Origin: Bacteroidota bacterium
Lineage (GTDB): Bacteria; Bacteroidota; Bacteroidia; Chitinophagales; LD1
DNA length: 64,000 bases
Reading direction: 5' to 3'
Assembly (NCBI GenBank): GCA_016722375.1
Contig: JADKJG010000011.1
Coordinates: forward strand, 1-64,000
Shown one piece after another: positions 63,212 through 64,000 of the stretch. Each line of letters opens with the position of its first letter. Position 1 is the stretch's first letter. Under the pieces are notes generated by a model. The model was not told the DNA's origin. It saw only the letters and a list, made by a program, of their open reading frames with translations, and ran no database searches. A program made the position numbers and the translations under genes.

Positions 63212-63544
63212 TCAAATCAGTTTTTCAATCATGTGAACAGCTGCCTTTTCAAACTGGCTGTGAACGCCCGGCGTCTTAAGTAATGCTTCTAAATCTCTTT
63301 TAGCTTTCAAGGTACTTTCAGTGGTGGTTAAGTAAACTTTTTTATAATGGTCAATCGTCTCAATACTCTCCGTATCGGAAATTTTATCGAGATGTTGCCG
63401 TATCCGATCAATATCTTCAACACCAGTCTTTTCTTCTATGAATTTCATTTCATTAGGGGATAAATCCTGATTCATTTCTGCTGCATAAAGCAAAATAAAC
63501 GCAAGGAACTCCTCATAGGTCCAAGAATTGGTTTCTATATTCAT
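63212..63544 (-). CDS. Small acidic helical protein of unknown function
   Basis: 110 residues, helical, with the pattern FLAFILLYAAEMNQDLSPNEMKFIEEKTG at the N terminus, reminiscent of TerB-like tellurite-resistance-fold proteins (DxLSxxE-type metal loop), then KKVYLTTTESTLKAKRDLEALLK. No signal or membrane segment. It ends 2 bases after the convergent barrel gene's stop. The assignment to a family is tentative. Confidence 0.55.
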   Translation of the reverse strand: MNIETNSWTYEEFLAFILLYAAEMNQDLSPNEMKFIEEKTGVEDIDRIRQHLDKISDTESIETIDHYKKVYLTTTESTLKAKRDLEALLKTPGVHSQFEKAAVHMIEKLI

Positions 63545-63708
63545 ATTGCGATGGTATTAATAAATGAGGCAAACTACCTGCATGGGTAAAGATATTAAAT
63601 TATTATACCTCAAAGAGATCAACAATAAGAACTTATGTTGATTAAAATAACCTTGGTGCTTTCTTCATTAATCCATATTCTTGCCGCCTTATTCTAAACC
63701 AAGAAACT

Positions 63709-64000
63709 ATGGCTACCAAAAAGAAAGCGCCCACTAAAAGTAAAGCAAGCATACTAACCGCCGAAGACAAGAAGTTCTTCGAGGCGTATATAAATAACCC
63801 ATCTCCTACAGGATTTGAATTGGAAGGACAGAAACTTTGGCTGGAATACATTCGCCCGGCGATTGATAAGCACGAAGTAGATAATTACGGTACGGTATAT
63901 GGTGTGGTAAACCCTGGTGCCAAATTTAAAGTAGCTATTGAAGCTCATGCTGATGAGATTTCTTGGTTTGTTTCCTATATCACTGATAATGGTTTGATTT
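63709..64000 (+). CDS. M42-family aminopeptidase, N-terminal part (runs off the window)
   Basis: From ATG 63709 the frame reads MATKKKAPTKSKASILTAED, then ELEGQKLWLEYIRPAIDKHE, TVYGVVNPGAKFKVAIEAHADEISWFVSYITDNGLI and remains open to the end of the window. The AHADEIS motif contains the first metal-binding His-x-Asp of M42 glutamyl aminopeptidase/endoglucanase-M family proteins. The basic N-terminal extension is not part of the domain. The C-terminal part is outside the window. Confidence 0.85.
   Translation, partial: MATKKKAPTKSKASILTAEDKKFFEAYINNPSPTGFELEGQKLWLEYIRPAIDKHEVDNYGTVYGVVNPGAKFKVAIEAHADEISWFVSYITDNGLI

Overview
The window looks like chromosome from a member of the Bacteroidota, most likely of the Chitinophagales/Sphingobacteriia type. 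The evidence is three secreted proteins with type IX secretion C-terminal domains, two SusC-like TonB-dependent receptors with an N-terminal carboxypeptidase-regulatory domain, a short 290-residue primary sigma factor, a long 482-residue GAPDH, and promoters of the TTTG-N21-TAnnTTTG form. The sequence itself supports these points; the taxonomic placement is inference.

Layout. 1-4.9 kb: the end of a complex I operon (nuoK partial, nuoL, nuoM, nuoN). 5.0-6.9 kb: a small membrane-protein gene cut by an IS5-family element (target duplication ATT, matching terminal inverted repeats), then an IS200/IS605-type element with an in-frame TGA in tnpA. 7.1-14.3 kb (minus): two paralogous TonB-dependent receptors and a DUF255/thioredoxin-like lipoprotein. 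14.4-17.3 kb: two overlapping glycosyltransferases, an IS4-type transposase fossil and an exact 21-bp minisatellite. 17.4-24.9 kb: TPR protein, PDH E1-alpha, recF-DUF721-TPR operon, CDP-alcohol phosphatidyltransferase, tRNA-Gly(CCC) directly followed by hldD, and a rhodanese-thioredoxin lipoprotein. 25-31.7 kb: a split FnIII gene pair with a repeat-rich upstream region, a T9SS-secreted protein, a two-component pair, a Lys/Ala-tailed DNA-binding-like protein, fatty acid hydroxylase and peptide deformylase. 31.8-45.4 kb: a 1381-residue T9SS adhesin-like protein, membrane protein, lipoprotein, acyl-CoA synthetase, YraN, RibF, an MBOAT/SGNH O-acyltransferase pair (SGNH frameshifted) and an Smr protein. 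45.6-53.2 kb: rpoD, a striking phased array of palindromes before an unknown gene, gap, ffh (apparent frameshift) and an arsR-arsM-arsC operon. 53.2-64 kb: T9SS protein, fbp, GNAT, aspartate kinase, orphan gene, SIR2-like gene coupled to a C1 peptidase, and several housekeeping or unknown genes, ending in a partial M42 aminopeptidase.

Most genes are ordinary chromosomal functions (respiration, central carbon, envelope building, export). The unusual signal lies between genes. There are six 14-bp palindromes (consensus TTAGCA-NN-TGCTAA) spaced 42,42,42,41,42 bp upstream of an orphan helical protein at 47.3 kb. A related palindrome and 42-bp degenerate repeats sit upstream of another orphan pair at 25.1-25.8 kb. 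A ten-unit 21-bp repeat lies at 17.0 kb. All three arrays have periods that are multiples of about two helical turns. The array at 47 kb is my best candidate for an undescribed regulatory or nucleoprotein element.

Several single-base frameshifts (ffh, SGNH gene, IS5 transposase) are present. Because ffh is essential, at least some may be sequencing or assembly errors.
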